In this document: in pieces, positions 1 to 8,303 of the stretch
Layout: each line of letters opens with the position of its first letter
Position numbering within the stretch: the stretch's first letter is position 1
From: AC-49 sp963817035
GTDB taxonomy: Bacteria > Actinomycetota > Thermoleophilia > Solirubrobacterales > Solirubrobacteraceae
NCBI GenBank assembly: GCA_963817035.1
Contig: CAWFMM010000003.1
Coordinates: forward strand, 248,001-312,000
Direction of reading: 5' to 3'
DNA: 64,000 nt
Made by a program: the position numbers and the translations under genes
Notes under the pieces: generated by a model
The model's database searches: none
What the model was told of the DNA's origin: nothing
What the model saw: only the letters and a program-made list of their open reading frames with translations

Positions 1-592
1 TGTCGGCGTCGGCCATCGAGAACGGACCCGGGCCGCACGTCGGCTCGTCGTGGTCCTCCGGCTCCGTCACGAACCGCTCGACGGCGACCTCGGCGCGGTG
101 CACCCAGTCGTTGTCGAGCTTGCGCCGCCACACGACCATGCACAGACGGCCGCCCGGTCGCAGCGCGCGGCGGACGTTGCGCATCGCCGCCACCGGGTTG
201 GCGAAGAACATCGTCCCCATGCGCGAGAACGCGTAGTCGAACTGCTCGTCGAACGCCGTCGCTTCGACGTCGGCGACCGCGAAGCGCGCGTTGGTCACCC
301 CGGCGGCTTGGGCCTCGTCGCGCGACGCCGCGATGAACCGCTCGGAGACGTCGACGCCGAGCGCGGTGCCGTCAGGTCCGACGAGACCGGCGATCCGCTG
401 CGTCGTGTCGCCGAAGCCGCAGCCGATGTCGACCACGCGGTCACCCGGCGCGGGCGGGTGCCAGGCCAGCGCCTGTTCACCGTGCGCTCCGAGCCCTGCC
501 GTGACGATGTCGCGGAACTGGACGAAGCGATCGAACAGGACGCCGTTCCATGCCTCGTGGGTCTTCTCGTTGGCGGCGGCGATGACACTCAT
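1..592 (-). CDS. Class I SAM-dependent methyltransferase (3' part missing, runs off left edge)
   Basis: Reading leftwards from an ATG at 592 gives an open frame to the window edge (about 197 codons), so the C-terminus is not visible. Glycine-rich motif I (VVDIGCGFGDTT) lies near residue 60 and is followed by an acidic residue after GTALGVDVS, as expected of the Rossmann SAM-binding fold. Further on are DVEATAF and LRPGGRLCMVVWR, the usual motif IV/VI region of UbiE/COQ5-like small-molecule methyltransferases. The substrate cannot be told. It is divergent from the P450 at 655, with about 60 bp between starts, so the two may share a promoter region. Confidence 0.8.
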   Translation of the reverse strand, partial: MSVIAAANEKTHEAWNGVLFDRFVQFRDIVTAGLGAHGEQALAWHPPAPGDRVVDIGCGFGDTTQRIAGLVGPDGTALGVDVSERFIAASRDEAQAAGVTNARFAVADVEATAFDEQFDYAFSRMGTMFFANPVAAMRNVRRALRPGGRLCMVVWRRKLDNDWVHRAEVAVERFVTEPEDHDEPTCGPGPFSMADAD

Positions 593-654
593 GTGCAGAT
601 CGTAGACCCGCCCCAGCGGAGATCCATTCCGCCACAACGTGCGAGTCTTTGGTC

Positions 655-1992
655 ATGAGCATGCTGCCGCTCGGGCCGACCGGGCCACCCGCCGTCCAGA
701 CGCTGCGGTGGCTGATGCGGCCGATCGCGTTCATGGAGTCCTGCCGGCGGCGCTTCGGCGACGCGTTCAGCGTCAACTTCCTCGGCTTCGAGTCGCCGAT
801 GGTGCTGCTCTCGGACCCCGAGGTGCTGCGGGCTCTCTACACCCAGCGCGAGCATGGTCTGCCGCCCGGGCGCACGATCGCGCTGAAGCCCGTCATGGGC
901 GCGAACTCGGTCCTGCTCCTCGAGGGTGAGGAGCACCTCGCCCGCCGCAAGCTGATGCTGCCCCCGTTTCACGGCGAGCGCATGCGTGCCTATGAGTCGA
1001 TCGTCGCCGAGGTCGCCGAGCGCGAGATCGCGAGCTGGCCGACCGATCGCCCGTTCTCGATCCACCCGCGGATGCAGGCGGTGACGCTCGAAGTGATCCT
1101 CGGCGCGGTCTTCGGCGTGACCGACCCGGCGCGGCGCGAGGCACTGCGCGGGCGGCTGCCCGAGCTCCTCGGCGACAGCACGTCCGCCGGCCTGCAGTTC
1201 CGCGTGCTCCTCTCGCGCCAGATCGGCCGCGGCGATCCGATGAGCAGCCTCGACCAGACCCTGGGCCGGATCGACGAGCTGCTGTTCGCCGAGATCGCCG
1301 AGCATCGCGCCGATCCGCTCGCCCACGAGCGCGAGGACATCCTGGCGCTGATGGCCTCGGCGACCTTCGAGGACGGCTCGGCGATGAGCGATCAGGAGCT
1401 GCGCGACCAGTGCGTCACGCTGCTGCTCGCGGGCCACGAGACGACGGCGACAGCGCTCGCGTGGGCGTTTGACCTGTTGCTGCGCCACCCGGCGGCGCTG
1501 GCGCGGCTGATCGCTGAGGTCGACGAGGGCGCCTCGGACGAGTACATGCGTGCCGTGGTCTCCGAGACGCTGCGGCTCCGGCCTGTCGTCCCGATCGCCG
1601 GACGGCGGCTCGGGCGCGACCTCGACGCCGGCGACCTCCACCTGCCGGCCGGGACCGACGTCACGCCCGCGATCTGGCTCACGCACACGCGCGCCGATCT
1701 CTACCCCGAGCCCTACGCGTTCCGCCCCGAGCGCTTCCTCGAGAAGCCGCCGACGACCTACGGCTGGATTCCGTTCGGCGGCGGCATGCGCCGCTGCCTG
1801 GGCGCGGCGTTCGCCGAGCTCGAGATGCGCGTCGTGCTGGCGACGGTGCTGCGCCAGTGCGTGCTGAGGGCCGCGAGCCCGGACGCCGAGCACGTCACGC
1901 GGCGCAACGTCACGCTGTCGCCGCGCCACGGCACACGGGTGCGCTACGCGCCACGCCGTCGCCTCACGGCGCCGATGCCGGTGGCTGCGTAG
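655..1992 (+). CDS. Cytochrome P450
   Basis: A 445-aa heme-thiolate monooxygenase. Visible hallmarks in order are the I-helix oxygen-binding motif LLAGHETTATA (about residue 260), the K-helix ExxR (ETLRLRP, about 305) and the heme loop PFGGGMRRCLGAAFAE with the axial Cys (about 380). It needs separate electron-transfer partners, none of which is adjacent. ATG 655 is chosen over the in-frame TTG at 649; another ATG lies at 661. No obvious Shine-Dalgarno is seen. Its last 29 bp overlap the convergent FTR1 gene. The substrate is unknown. Confidence 0.9.
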   Translation: MSMLPLGPTGPPAVQTLRWLMRPIAFMESCRRRFGDAFSVNFLGFESPMVLLSDPEVLRALYTQREHGLPPGRTIALKPVMGANSVLLLEGEEHLARRKLMLPPFHGERMRAYESIVAEVAEREIASWPTDRPFSIHPRMQAVTLEVILGAVFGVTDPARREALRGRLPELLGDSTSAGLQFRVLLSRQIGRGDPMSSLDQTLGRIDELLFAEIAEHRADPLAHEREDILALMASATFEDGSAMSDQELRDQCVTLLLAGHETTATALAWAFDLLLRHPAALARLIAEVDEGASDEYMRAVVSETLRLRPVVPIAGRRLGRDLDAGDLHLPAGTDVTPAIWLTHTRADLYPEPYAFRPERFLEKPPTTYGWIPFGGGMRRCLGAAFAELEMRVVLATVLRQCVLRAASPDAEHVTRRNVTLSPRHGTRVRYAPRRRLTAPMPVAA

Positions 1993-3499
1993 CCGCGGCG
2001 CCCGGGTACTGTGCAAGCGCGCGACGCTGGGGCCGGCGGACCTGAACCTCGCGCGCGAGGATGTACGAGCCAAGCACGACGGCCAGCGCGCCGATCTGGG
2101 CCGCGATCGACTGCCAGGTCGCGTAGATGCCAAACCACCGGCTCGCCCACAGCGGGACGGTGAACGGGGTCGGCGTCGTCGGCACCCAGCCCAACCCCTG
2201 CATCACGTGAACGGTCGTCCCGGTCATCACCGCGAGCACGAGCGCGATCAACACGCCGGTGACGATCAGCATCTTCTTGTAGGGCAGCTTGGACTGGGCC
2301 GCAAAGGTCAGGCCGCCGATCGCCAGCACCCCGGCCATGCCGATCCCGGCGCCGAGCACGGTCGCGCCGGTGCCGGCGGAGACCTGGAGGTTCTGGAGGA
2401 ACAGGACCGTCTCGAAGCCCTCGCGGTAGACGCTCGTCAGCCCGAGCAGCGCGAGCCCGAACACCTGGCCCGAGAGGAAGCCGATCCGGTCGATCTTCTC
2501 CAGGCGCTTGCGGCGGCGGTTGAAGCGGGCGATCCACTGGCTCCAGTACACGCGATGGAAGAACCAGTTCGTCACCACGAGCAGGACCGCGATCGCCAGG
2601 ATGCCGGTGATCGCCTCCAGGCGCAGGCCGCCGGCGCCGAACTGGTCGATCACGAATTGGAAGACGAACCACGTGAGGACGCTCGCGACGATGCCGAGCA
2701 GGCCGCCGATGAGGACGGGGCGACGCAGTGCCTTGCGGGCGCCGACGAACGAGGCGGTGATCGCAGCGAGGATCAGAACCGCCTCGAGTCCCTCGCGGAA
2801 CACGAGGATCGCGGCGTCGGTGACGACGGTCGCGCGACTGACCTCGACGTCGCCGAGCGACTGTTCGGAGCTGTTCAGCGCGCCGCGGGCGCGATCGGCG
2901 GCGCTCGCGACCGCCGTCGCCGTGAGCCCGCGCCGCAGGGCGACGAGCAGCCCCGGCTCGTCACGGGAGGTCGAGGTGAACGTGGCGCTGAGCGTGTCGC
3001 CATCAGGCCCCAGGCGCCGGGTCAAGCCGCCCGCGGCGGCGTAGGCGCCGAGCGCCGATGCGATCGCCTGGTCGCGGTCACCGTCCTTGGCGGCAGCGGT
3101 CGTCGCGTCGAGGTCGGCGCGAATCGCGTCGTAGGGCTTGGCGGAGATGCGCAGCGACGTGGCGCCGTCGGCCCGCTGCGCGGTCGCGGTGAGGCGGCTG
3201 ATCTGGCTGACTGTCGGCCATGGCTGCAGCGTGTCGCGCGTCGCGAGGAGCGCCGTGGCGAGGCGGGCCAGCGGTGTGCCGGGTGCTGCGCGATCGGCGG
3301 CGACGAGCAGCGCCGTCTCGGTGCGCAACTGCGCGGCGACGGTGTCGTCGTGGACCATGACGGCCTGGCGGTACTGCGCCGGCAGTCCGGCGATCAGTGT
3401 CGCCTCGACGCCTGGGCGCAGCGGCGACGCGCCCGCCGTGGCGACCGCGCCGAGGGCGAAAAGCACGACCGCACCGGCCATCCCGGCTGCCCAGCGCAT
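1964..3499 (-). CDS. FTR1-family high-affinity iron permease with N-terminal extracytoplasmic domain
   Basis: 511 aa. A hydrophobic signal-like N-terminus (MRWAAGMAGAVVLFALGAV) leads into an about 230-residue Ala-rich extracytoplasmic domain. A multi-pass membrane domain follows with two FTR1 iron-binding motifs: FREGLEAVLIL (canonical REGLE) and YREGFETVLFL (variant REGFE). FTR1/EfeU proteins carry Fe across the membrane through such paired REGxE helices. It starts 7 bp after the EfeU-EfeO fusion, so the two are almost certainly cotranscribed. The window thus has two FTR1 channels in tandem but no EfeB peroxidase, leaving the oxidase partner unidentified. Confidence 0.85.
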   Translation of the reverse strand: MRWAAGMAGAVVLFALGAVATAGASPLRPGVEATLIAGLPAQYRQAVMVHDDTVAAQLRTETALLVAADRAAPGTPLARLATALLATRDTLQPWPTVSQISRLTATAQRADGATSLRISAKPYDAIRADLDATTAAAKDGDRDQAIASALGAYAAAGGLTRRLGPDGDTLSATFTSTSRDEPGLLVALRRGLTATAVASAADRARGALNSSEQSLGDVEVSRATVVTDAAILVFREGLEAVLILAAITASFVGARKALRRPVLIGGLLGIVASVLTWFVFQFVIDQFGAGGLRLEAITGILAIAVLLVVTNWFFHRVYWSQWIARFNRRRKRLEKIDRIGFLSGQVFGLALLGLTSVYREGFETVLFLQNLQVSAGTGATVLGAGIGMAGVLAIGGLTFAAQSKLPYKKMLIVTGVLIALVLAVMTGTTVHVMQGLGWVPTTPTPFTVPLWASRWFGIYATWQSIAAQIGALAVVLGSYILAREVQVRRPQRRALAQYPGAAATQPPASAP

Positions 3500-3506
3500 C
3501 GTCGGC

Positions 3507-5462
3507 TCAGCTCCCGAGGGCGCCCGAGATCTTGGCCGCCGAGGCGGCCAGCGGCGTGATCAGCGCGGTGAGCTTCTTGCGCTCGGCGTTGTCGACGGTC
3601 GCGTAGCTGGGGTAGCCGTTGCCCTGCTTGAGCGACGCCAACTCAGCCTCGACGGCGGCGAAGTGCTTGGCGATCGTCGCCGCGAGCGCGGGGTTGTTGG
3701 CCCGCAGCGTGGCGCCGAGCAGATCGACGCTCGCCTTGGCCCCGACGACGTTGGCCTCGAAGTCGTACAGGTCGGTGTGGGAGTAGCGATCCTCCTCGCC
3801 CGTGATCTTCGACGTGGCGACCTCGCCGAGCAGGCCGTTGGCGCCGTTGGCGAGCTCGTCGGGCTGGTACGTCAGCGCCTTGGTCTTCGCCTGCAGGTCC
3901 TTGACGTCGGCCAGCAGCTTGTCGGCGATCGGGGCCATGCCCTTCGTCGTGTTGTCGACGAACAACGCCTTCTCGATGCGGTGGAATCCTGTCCATGTGC
4001 CGCCCGGCTTGACGTCGTTGGCGCGGGCATCGATGTCGGGATCGAGCTGACCGAAGCTCTCGGCCACCGGCTCGATCGTCTCGTACGGGAACCGCGCGAG
4101 CGCGAACTGCTTCTTGGCCGCGGCGACGTCGCCGGCCTTGACCGCGGCGACGAACGGCTTGACGCGGTCGACGAGCGTGATCGCGTGCGCGGCGACGAAC
4201 TCCTTGTAGCCGACGACGGCGGCGGCGAGATTCGCGTCGGAGGAGGCGGGGGTGGCCGTGCCTCCCACGGTCAGATCGCCCGTCGCCGCTGTCGAGCCGC
4301 CGGGGCAGCTGAGGGTGTAGTGCCCCGGCCTGAGGTTCAGCGTGAAGGAGCCCGACAGCCCCGGAACCAGGTTCTCCTTCTCGCCGAGGATCCGCGCGCC
4401 GTCGAGGACCTCCATCTCGCTGACCTTGTCCGTGCCGGCATTGGAGATCGTGAACGTCGTGCGCCCGGCGTCGACCGTCAGCTTGGCCGGGCTGCAGCCG
4501 GCGTCGACGAGCTTGATAGCGGCCTGCTGCGTGTCGCCCGAGCTCGCGGCGTCCGAGCCGGAGCCGGAGGAACCACAGGCGCTGAGCGTCAGCGCGGCGA
4601 TGGCGATGGCGACCACGGCCAGCCCGCTCGCGCGGACGCTGGAGGTGCGCAGCCGCTTGGTCAGGTTGGCCGGCCACAGCACGTAGGTCATCATCGGCAC
4701 GAAGTAGAGGACGTAGCCGATGACCTCAGCCTTCGTGGGGTCGGCACGCCAGCCGAGCATCCCGGTGAGGAGCGACGAGGACCAGGTGCCGGGCACGACC
4801 AGCCAGCCCAGGTCGAACGACGGGTCCTGCCCCATGTTGAGCCAGCCGGCCTCGTGGGCCGTGTGGATCGTCGTCGCCACGAGGCCCGCGGCGACGAGCA
4901 CCAGCAGGGCGCCGGTGATCCGGAAGAAGCGCGAGTAGTTCAGGCGCACGCCGCCGCGGTAGACCAGCACGCCGATGAGCACGGCGCACGCGAGACCGAG
5001 GACCGCGCCGATGCCCCCGGCGACCGGGTCGGTGGCGCCCTGGAACACGGCCAACAGGAAGACGACGGTCTCGAGGCCCTCGCGGATGACGGCGAAGAAC
5101 GCCATGCCGACGAGCGCCGCGGTCGAGCCGGACGCGAGCGCGGCGCCCGCGCTGGCGCGCAGCTCGCCTCCGAGGTTGCGCGCGTGGCGGCGCATCCAGA
5201 CGACCATGAACGTGACGATCCCGACCGCGGCGACGCCGACGACGGTCTCCAGCATCTCCTGCTGGCGCTGGGGCAGATCCTGGTTGAGCACCTCGAGGCC
5301 GACCCCTACGGCCACGCAGATGGTGATCGCCGCGCCGACGCCGAACCACATCGAGCGCATCGCTTCGCGCGTGCCCTCGCGGCTGAGGAACGTCGCGATG
5401 ATGCCGACGATCAGGGCCGCTTCGACGCCCTCGCGCAGACCGATGATGAATGTGGGAAGCAC
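3507..5462 (-). CDS. EfeU-EfeO fusion: iron permease joined to imelysin-like (M75) iron-binding protein
   Basis: 651 aa. Residues 1-290 are an EfeU/FTR1 permease with two iron motifs (LREGVEAALIV near the N-terminus and IREGLETVVFLL about residue 125) and several membrane spans. At about 275-300 a hydrophobic segment ends in LTLSACGSS, a lipobox with Cys296. A cupredoxin-like EfeO domain (about 310-400) and an M75/imelysin domain follow, the latter with the HxxE metal motif GFHRIE at His494. EfeU and EfeO are normally separate proteins; here they form one frame. GTG 5462 has AAGGAG nine bases upstream. An iron-box-like palindrome lies upstream at 5492-5507. It is operonic with the second FTR1 permease. 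Confidence 0.88.
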   Translation of the reverse strand: MLPTFIIGLREGVEAALIVGIIATFLSREGTREAMRSMWFGVGAAITICVAVGVGLEVLNQDLPQRQQEMLETVVGVAAVGIVTFMVVWMRRHARNLGGELRASAGAALASGSTAALVGMAFFAVIREGLETVVFLLAVFQGATDPVAGGIGAVLGLACAVLIGVLVYRGGVRLNYSRFFRITGALLVLVAAGLVATTIHTAHEAGWLNMGQDPSFDLGWLVVPGTWSSSLLTGMLGWRADPTKAEVIGYVLYFVPMMTYVLWPANLTKRLRTSSVRASGLAVVAIAIAALTLSACGSSGSGSDAASSGDTQQAAIKLVDAGCSPAKLTVDAGRTTFTISNAGTDKVSEMEVLDGARILGEKENLVPGLSGSFTLNLRPGHYTLSCPGGSTAATGDLTVGGTATPASSDANLAAAVVGYKEFVAAHAITLVDRVKPFVAAVKAGDVAAAKKQFALARFPYETIEPVAESFGQLDPDIDARANDVKPGGTWTGFHRIEKALFVDNTTKGMAPIADKLLADVKDLQAKTKALTYQPDELANGANGLLGEVATSKITGEEDRYSHTDLYDFEANVVGAKASVDLLGATLRANNPALAATIAKHFAAVEAELASLKQGNGYPSYATVDNAERKKLTALITPLAASAAKISGALGS

Positions 5463-5491
5463 CGCCGCGAACTCCTTGTTAGGCCTGCCGA

Positions 5492-5507
5492 ATTAGGTTG
5501 CCCTAAT
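5492..5507. promoter_or_regulatory. Iron-regulator-like palindrome upstream of the Efe operon
   Basis: ATTAGG-TTGC-CCTAAT has perfect 6-bp arms, 30 bp upstream of the efeUO GTG. The TTAGG/CCTAA halves resemble the halves of the DtxR/IdeR iron box, but the spacing is shorter than the 19-bp consensus. A further TTAGGCCTGCC half-site lies at 5479-5489. Iron-dependent repression is an inference from sequence and from the genes controlled. The core GGGCAACCTA recurs at 32184-32193. Confidence 0.55.
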
Positions 5508-5539
5508 GAACCCTACCCCAGAAGTCGGGAATACGTGTT

Positions 5540-5576
5540 GTCGTAGCGTTCTCTGCGACTGGCAAAATGCAACGAC
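5540..5576. promoter_or_regulatory. Probable HxlR operator overlapping the hxlR-like promoter
   Basis: Imperfect inverted repeat GTCGTAGCGTT (5540-5550) and AATGCAACGAC (5566-5576), 9 of 11 positions complementary. A -10-like TAGACT lies at 5583-5588, just before the GTG at 5595, so the right arm would fall in the -35/-10 spacer of a near-leaderless promoter. The GCAAAAYGCAAC core also occurs in the palindrome before the MFS exporter (7632-7647). The regulatory role is inferred. Confidence 0.5.
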
Positions 5577-5594
5577 CTCGGCTAGACTGACCTG

Positions 5595-6083
5595 GTGCCT
5601 TACCGCCCGTTCGAAGATCAGAACTGCTCGATCGCCGGCGCGCTGGCGATCATCGGCGAGCGCTGGACGCTGCTCATCCTGCGTGAGGTGCTGCTCGGCC
5701 GCCGGCGCTTCCAGGAGATCAAGCGCAATACCGGGATCGCCACGAACATCCTCACCGACCGCCTCGCGACGCTCGTCGAGCACGGCGTCCTCGAGCGGCG
5801 CCTCTACAGCGAGCAGCCGGAGTCCTATGAGTACTGGCCGACCGACAAGGCGCGCGACGCCCGCTCGATCCTGATCGGACTCGTCCAGTGGGGCGACAAG
5901 TACGTCAACGCCGAGCACGGCGCACCCCGCGTCTACGTGCACACGGCATGTGGGCACGACGCCGACCCGACGGTCATCTGCGGCCACTGCGGCGAGCGCA
6001 TCGAGGCTCGCGACCTCAAGGTCCGCCCCGGACCGGGCGCCAACGAGCGCCAGCTCGCCGAGCCGCTGCTGCCGGCGGCCTGA
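5595..6083 (+). CDS. HxlR-family winged-helix transcriptional regulator
   Basis: 162 aa. The N-terminal 100 residues match HxlR winged-helix proteins: CSIAGALAIIGERWTLLILREVLLG, then RRFQEIKRNTGIATNILTDRLATLVEHG, the recognition helix and wing. The C-terminal extension contains CGHDADPTVICGHCGE, four Cys/His residues that could bind a metal. The GTG start at 5595 sits directly after a -10-like TAGACT. It is convergent with the MFS exporter at 6153-7580, and matching palindromes lie in front of both genes, so it probably represses itself and the exporter. The ligand is unknown. Confidence 0.88.
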   Translation: MPYRPFEDQNCSIAGALAIIGERWTLLILREVLLGRRRFQEIKRNTGIATNILTDRLATLVEHGVLERRLYSEQPESYEYWPTDKARDARSILIGLVQWGDKYVNAEHGAPRVYVHTACGHDADPTVICGHCGERIEARDLKVRPGPGANERQLAEPLLPAA

Positions 6084-6152
6084 ACGCTCAGAGCAGCGGG
6101 CGACCGTGGAGCAGCAGCTCGCCGCCTGGGCGCCTCAGCTCGAGCTGTCCGC

Positions 6153-7580
6153 TCACACGCCGACCGCATCGACGCGGACAGGCTCGGCCACCGGCGCCCG
6201 AGCGGCGGCCGGCGTCGCGACCTGGCCCTGCTGCACCTCGCCGATCCCCCACCCGGCGGCGGCGGCGATCAGCGCGGTGATGATCATGAACGTCCACGCG
6301 TTGTCGAAGGCGTCGATGACGCCGCCCGGCGACGGAGTCCCGAGCACGGCGACGAGGATCGCGACACCGAGCACGAAGCCGATCTGGCGGGCCATCGTGA
6401 CGACGGCCGAGCCGGTGGCGAAGCGCGCCGGGGGCAGCGACGCGGCGGCGGCGCTGGCGACCGACGGCAGGACGAAGCCGACGCCGATTCCGCTGATGAT
6501 CATGCCAGGGAGGAATTCAGTCAGATAGTGGGGCTCGACGCCCAGCGTGTAGCGCCACGCCATGCCGGCCGCGAACAGGACACAGCCGAACGCGATCAGC
6601 CGGCGCTGGCCGACGCGATTGGCCCAGCGGCCCGACTGGAACGAGAACGTCGCGGCCAGGATCGGTCCGGGCGAGACGCCGAAGCCGGCCCGCAGCGTCG
6701 AGTAGTGCCAGACCTCGGTCAGGAACAGGATCGAGCTCAGGAGCATCGCCGCGAAGGCGACGGAGAACACGAGTGCCGAGGTGTTGGCCATCGCGAACGA
6801 GCGCACCTTCAGCATCGCCAGGTCCACGACCGGCGACGGGTGCCGGGCGCAGCGCGACCAGAAGACGGCCAGCCCACCGGCGGCGCCGGCGAGGCAGGCG
6901 AGCGTGCGGCCGTCGAGCCAACCCCAGTCGGGGGCCTTGACGAGGCCGAGCGAGAGGACGGCGATGCTCAGGGCGAGCACCACCGTTCCGATCAGGTCGG
7001 GCCATGGCTGCGGCCTCTCGTCGCGACTCTCGTGCAGGATCCGCACCGCGAACCAGGTGGCCGCGAGGCCGACGGGAACGTTGACCAGGAAAACCCAGCG
7101 CCAGCTCGCGACCTCGACGAGGAGGCCGCCGATCGGCGGCCCGGCCGCCGCGGCAACCCCGCCGACCGCCGCCCACACACCGATCGCCGCGGCGCGCCGG
7201 GCGGGCGGAAACTCGGGCAGCAGCAGCGCCAGCGACGTCGGCATCAGGAACGCTCCGCCGATCGCCTGGATGATCCGCGCGCCGACCAGCGTCTCGACCG
7301 ACGGCGCCAGCCCGCACAGCGTCGAGCCGGCCAGGAACGTGATCAGCCCGGCGAGGAACGCGCGCTTGCGACCGATGCGATCGGCCATCCGCCCGGCAGG
7401 CACGAGCAGCGCGCCGAAGACGATTGCGTAGGCGGTCAGCACCCACGACAGCGAGGAGAGGCTCGTGCCGCCGAAGTTCTCGGCGATCGACGGGAACGCG
7501 ACGTTGACGATGAACAGGTCGAGACTGACCATGAACACCGCGACCGATACGACCGTGAGCACTTTCCAGTGACGTTCCAT
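6153..7580 (-). CDS. MFS drug-resistance transporter, EmrB/QacA (DHA2) type
   Basis: 475 aa and strongly hydrophobic, with the 14-span layout of the DHA2 family. The first span contains SLDLFIVNVAFPSI (motif D1-like), followed by the loop 2-3 motif GRMADRIGRKRAFL and later the motif C region GGVAAAAGPPIGGLL. It probably exports a drug or toxic metabolite using the proton gradient. ATG 7580 is preferred over ATG 7586 and TTG 7592 because GGAG sits six bases before it. A strong inverted repeat at 7600-7647 lies just upstream, and the convergent HxlR gene is the likely controller. Confidence 0.88.
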   Translation of the reverse strand: MERHWKVLTVVSVAVFMVSLDLFIVNVAFPSIAENFGGTSLSSLSWVLTAYAIVFGALLVPAGRMADRIGRKRAFLAGLITFLAGSTLCGLAPSVETLVGARIIQAIGGAFLMPTSLALLLPEFPPARRAAAIGVWAAVGGVAAAAGPPIGGLLVEVASWRWVFLVNVPVGLAATWFAVRILHESRDERPQPWPDLIGTVVLALSIAVLSLGLVKAPDWGWLDGRTLACLAGAAGGLAVFWSRCARHPSPVVDLAMLKVRSFAMANTSALVFSVAFAAMLLSSILFLTEVWHYSTLRAGFGVSPGPILAATFSFQSGRWANRVGQRRLIAFGCVLFAAGMAWRYTLGVEPHYLTEFLPGMIISGIGVGFVLPSVASAAAASLPPARFATGSAVVTMARQIGFVLGVAILVAVLGTPSPGGVIDAFDNAWTFMIITALIAAAAGWGIGEVQQGQVATPAAARAPVAEPVRVDAVGV

Positions 7581-7599
7581 GACCATCTCCAAAGGCGGT

Positions 7600-7647
7600 A
7601 GTTGCGTTTCGCAAGCAGCCTAGGCCATGAGCTTGCAAAACGCAACT
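7600..7647. promoter_or_regulatory. Long operator-like inverted repeat before the MFS exporter
   Basis: Two 16-bp arms, AGTTGCGTTTCGCAAG (7600-7615) and CTTGCAAAACGCAACT (7632-7647), are complementary at 15 of 16 positions around a 16-bp spacer. It is 20 bp upstream of the exporter ATG. Its core matches the half-site in front of the HxlR gene, so it probably binds that regulator. A REP-like palindrome abuts the distal arm. Confidence 0.6.
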
Positions 7648-7648
7648 C

Positions 7649-7663
7649 AGGGGTCTGACCCCT
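7649..7663. repeat. REP-like palindrome, copy 1
   Basis: AGGGGTCTGACCCCT, with 7-bp arms around a central T. The same GGGGTCWGACCCC core recurs at 17700-17716 and 17756-17770. All copies are intergenic. Confidence 0.6.
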
Positions 7664-7785
7664 TTGTACGCCTCGACCCTGAAGATCCTCAACGTCTCGG
7701 TCTTAGAAGAAGAGCGCGTTCGTCATCAAGGGTCACCTCAGGCGTCACCGCCTCGGACGGCACCACGGTCGGCATCCACTGAGCC

Positions 7786-8286
7786 TCAACACAGCGCCCC
7801 GCGCTCGAGGTCGAGCAGCAGGCGCTTGCGCTCCATCCCGCCGCCGTATCCGGTCAGCGATCCGTCGGCCCCGATGACGCGGTGACACGGGACGATGACG
7901 GCGATCGGGTTCGCCCCGTTGGCCATCCCGACACCGCGCGCAGCGGTCGGCTGGTCGATGCGCCGGGCGAGCTCGCCGTAGCTGATCGTCGTGCCGTAGG
8001 GAATCTCGCGCAGGGCGTTCCAGACGCGCAGCTGGAAGTCCGTCCCGTCGAGCTCCAGCGGGATGTCGAAGTCGGTGCGTTCGCCGGCGAAGAACTCGCG
8101 CAGTTGGGCGACGACGTCGGTGAACGCCTCGTCGGAGCGCTCCCAGTCGGGCGCGACGACGATCGGCTTGCGGCCCTGTTGCATGAACAGGCCGTGGAGG
8201 CGCAGGCCGTCGCCGAGTAGCAGCAGCTCGCCGATCGGGCTGTCGACCGTGGTGTAGAGCAGTGGGCGGGTGGCGGTAGTGGGCAT
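7786..8286 (-). CDS. ogt: Methylated-DNA-[protein]-cysteine S-methyltransferase
   Basis: 166 aa. This suicide repair enzyme transfers the methyl group from O6-methylguanine (and O4-methylthymine) in DNA to its own cysteine. The active-site motif IAVIVPCHRVIG lies about residue 135, preceded by the DNA-binding helix region FQLRVWNALREIPYGTTISYGELA with its arginine finger downstream. ATG 8286 is chosen because GGGAG precedes it by eight bases; longer frames would run into the upstream gene. It starts 17 bp after the stop of the Ada/AlkA fusion, so the two form one alkylation-repair operon. Confidence 0.93.
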   Translation of the reverse strand: MPTTATRPLLYTTVDSPIGELLLLGDGLRLHGLFMQQGRKPIVVAPDWERSDEAFTDVVAQLREFFAGERTDFDIPLELDGTDFQLRVWNALREIPYGTTISYGELARRIDQPTAARGVGMANGANPIAVIVPCHRVIGADGSLTGYGGGMERKRLLLDLERGALC

Positions 8287-8303
8287 CGTGGTCTCCCTTG
8301 AGG

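Noticed and set aside
3138..5546. 802-aa open frame on the plus strand
   Set aside because: It is antisense to the two FTR1-type iron genes, which have clear transmembrane and iron motifs; no domain is visible in it.
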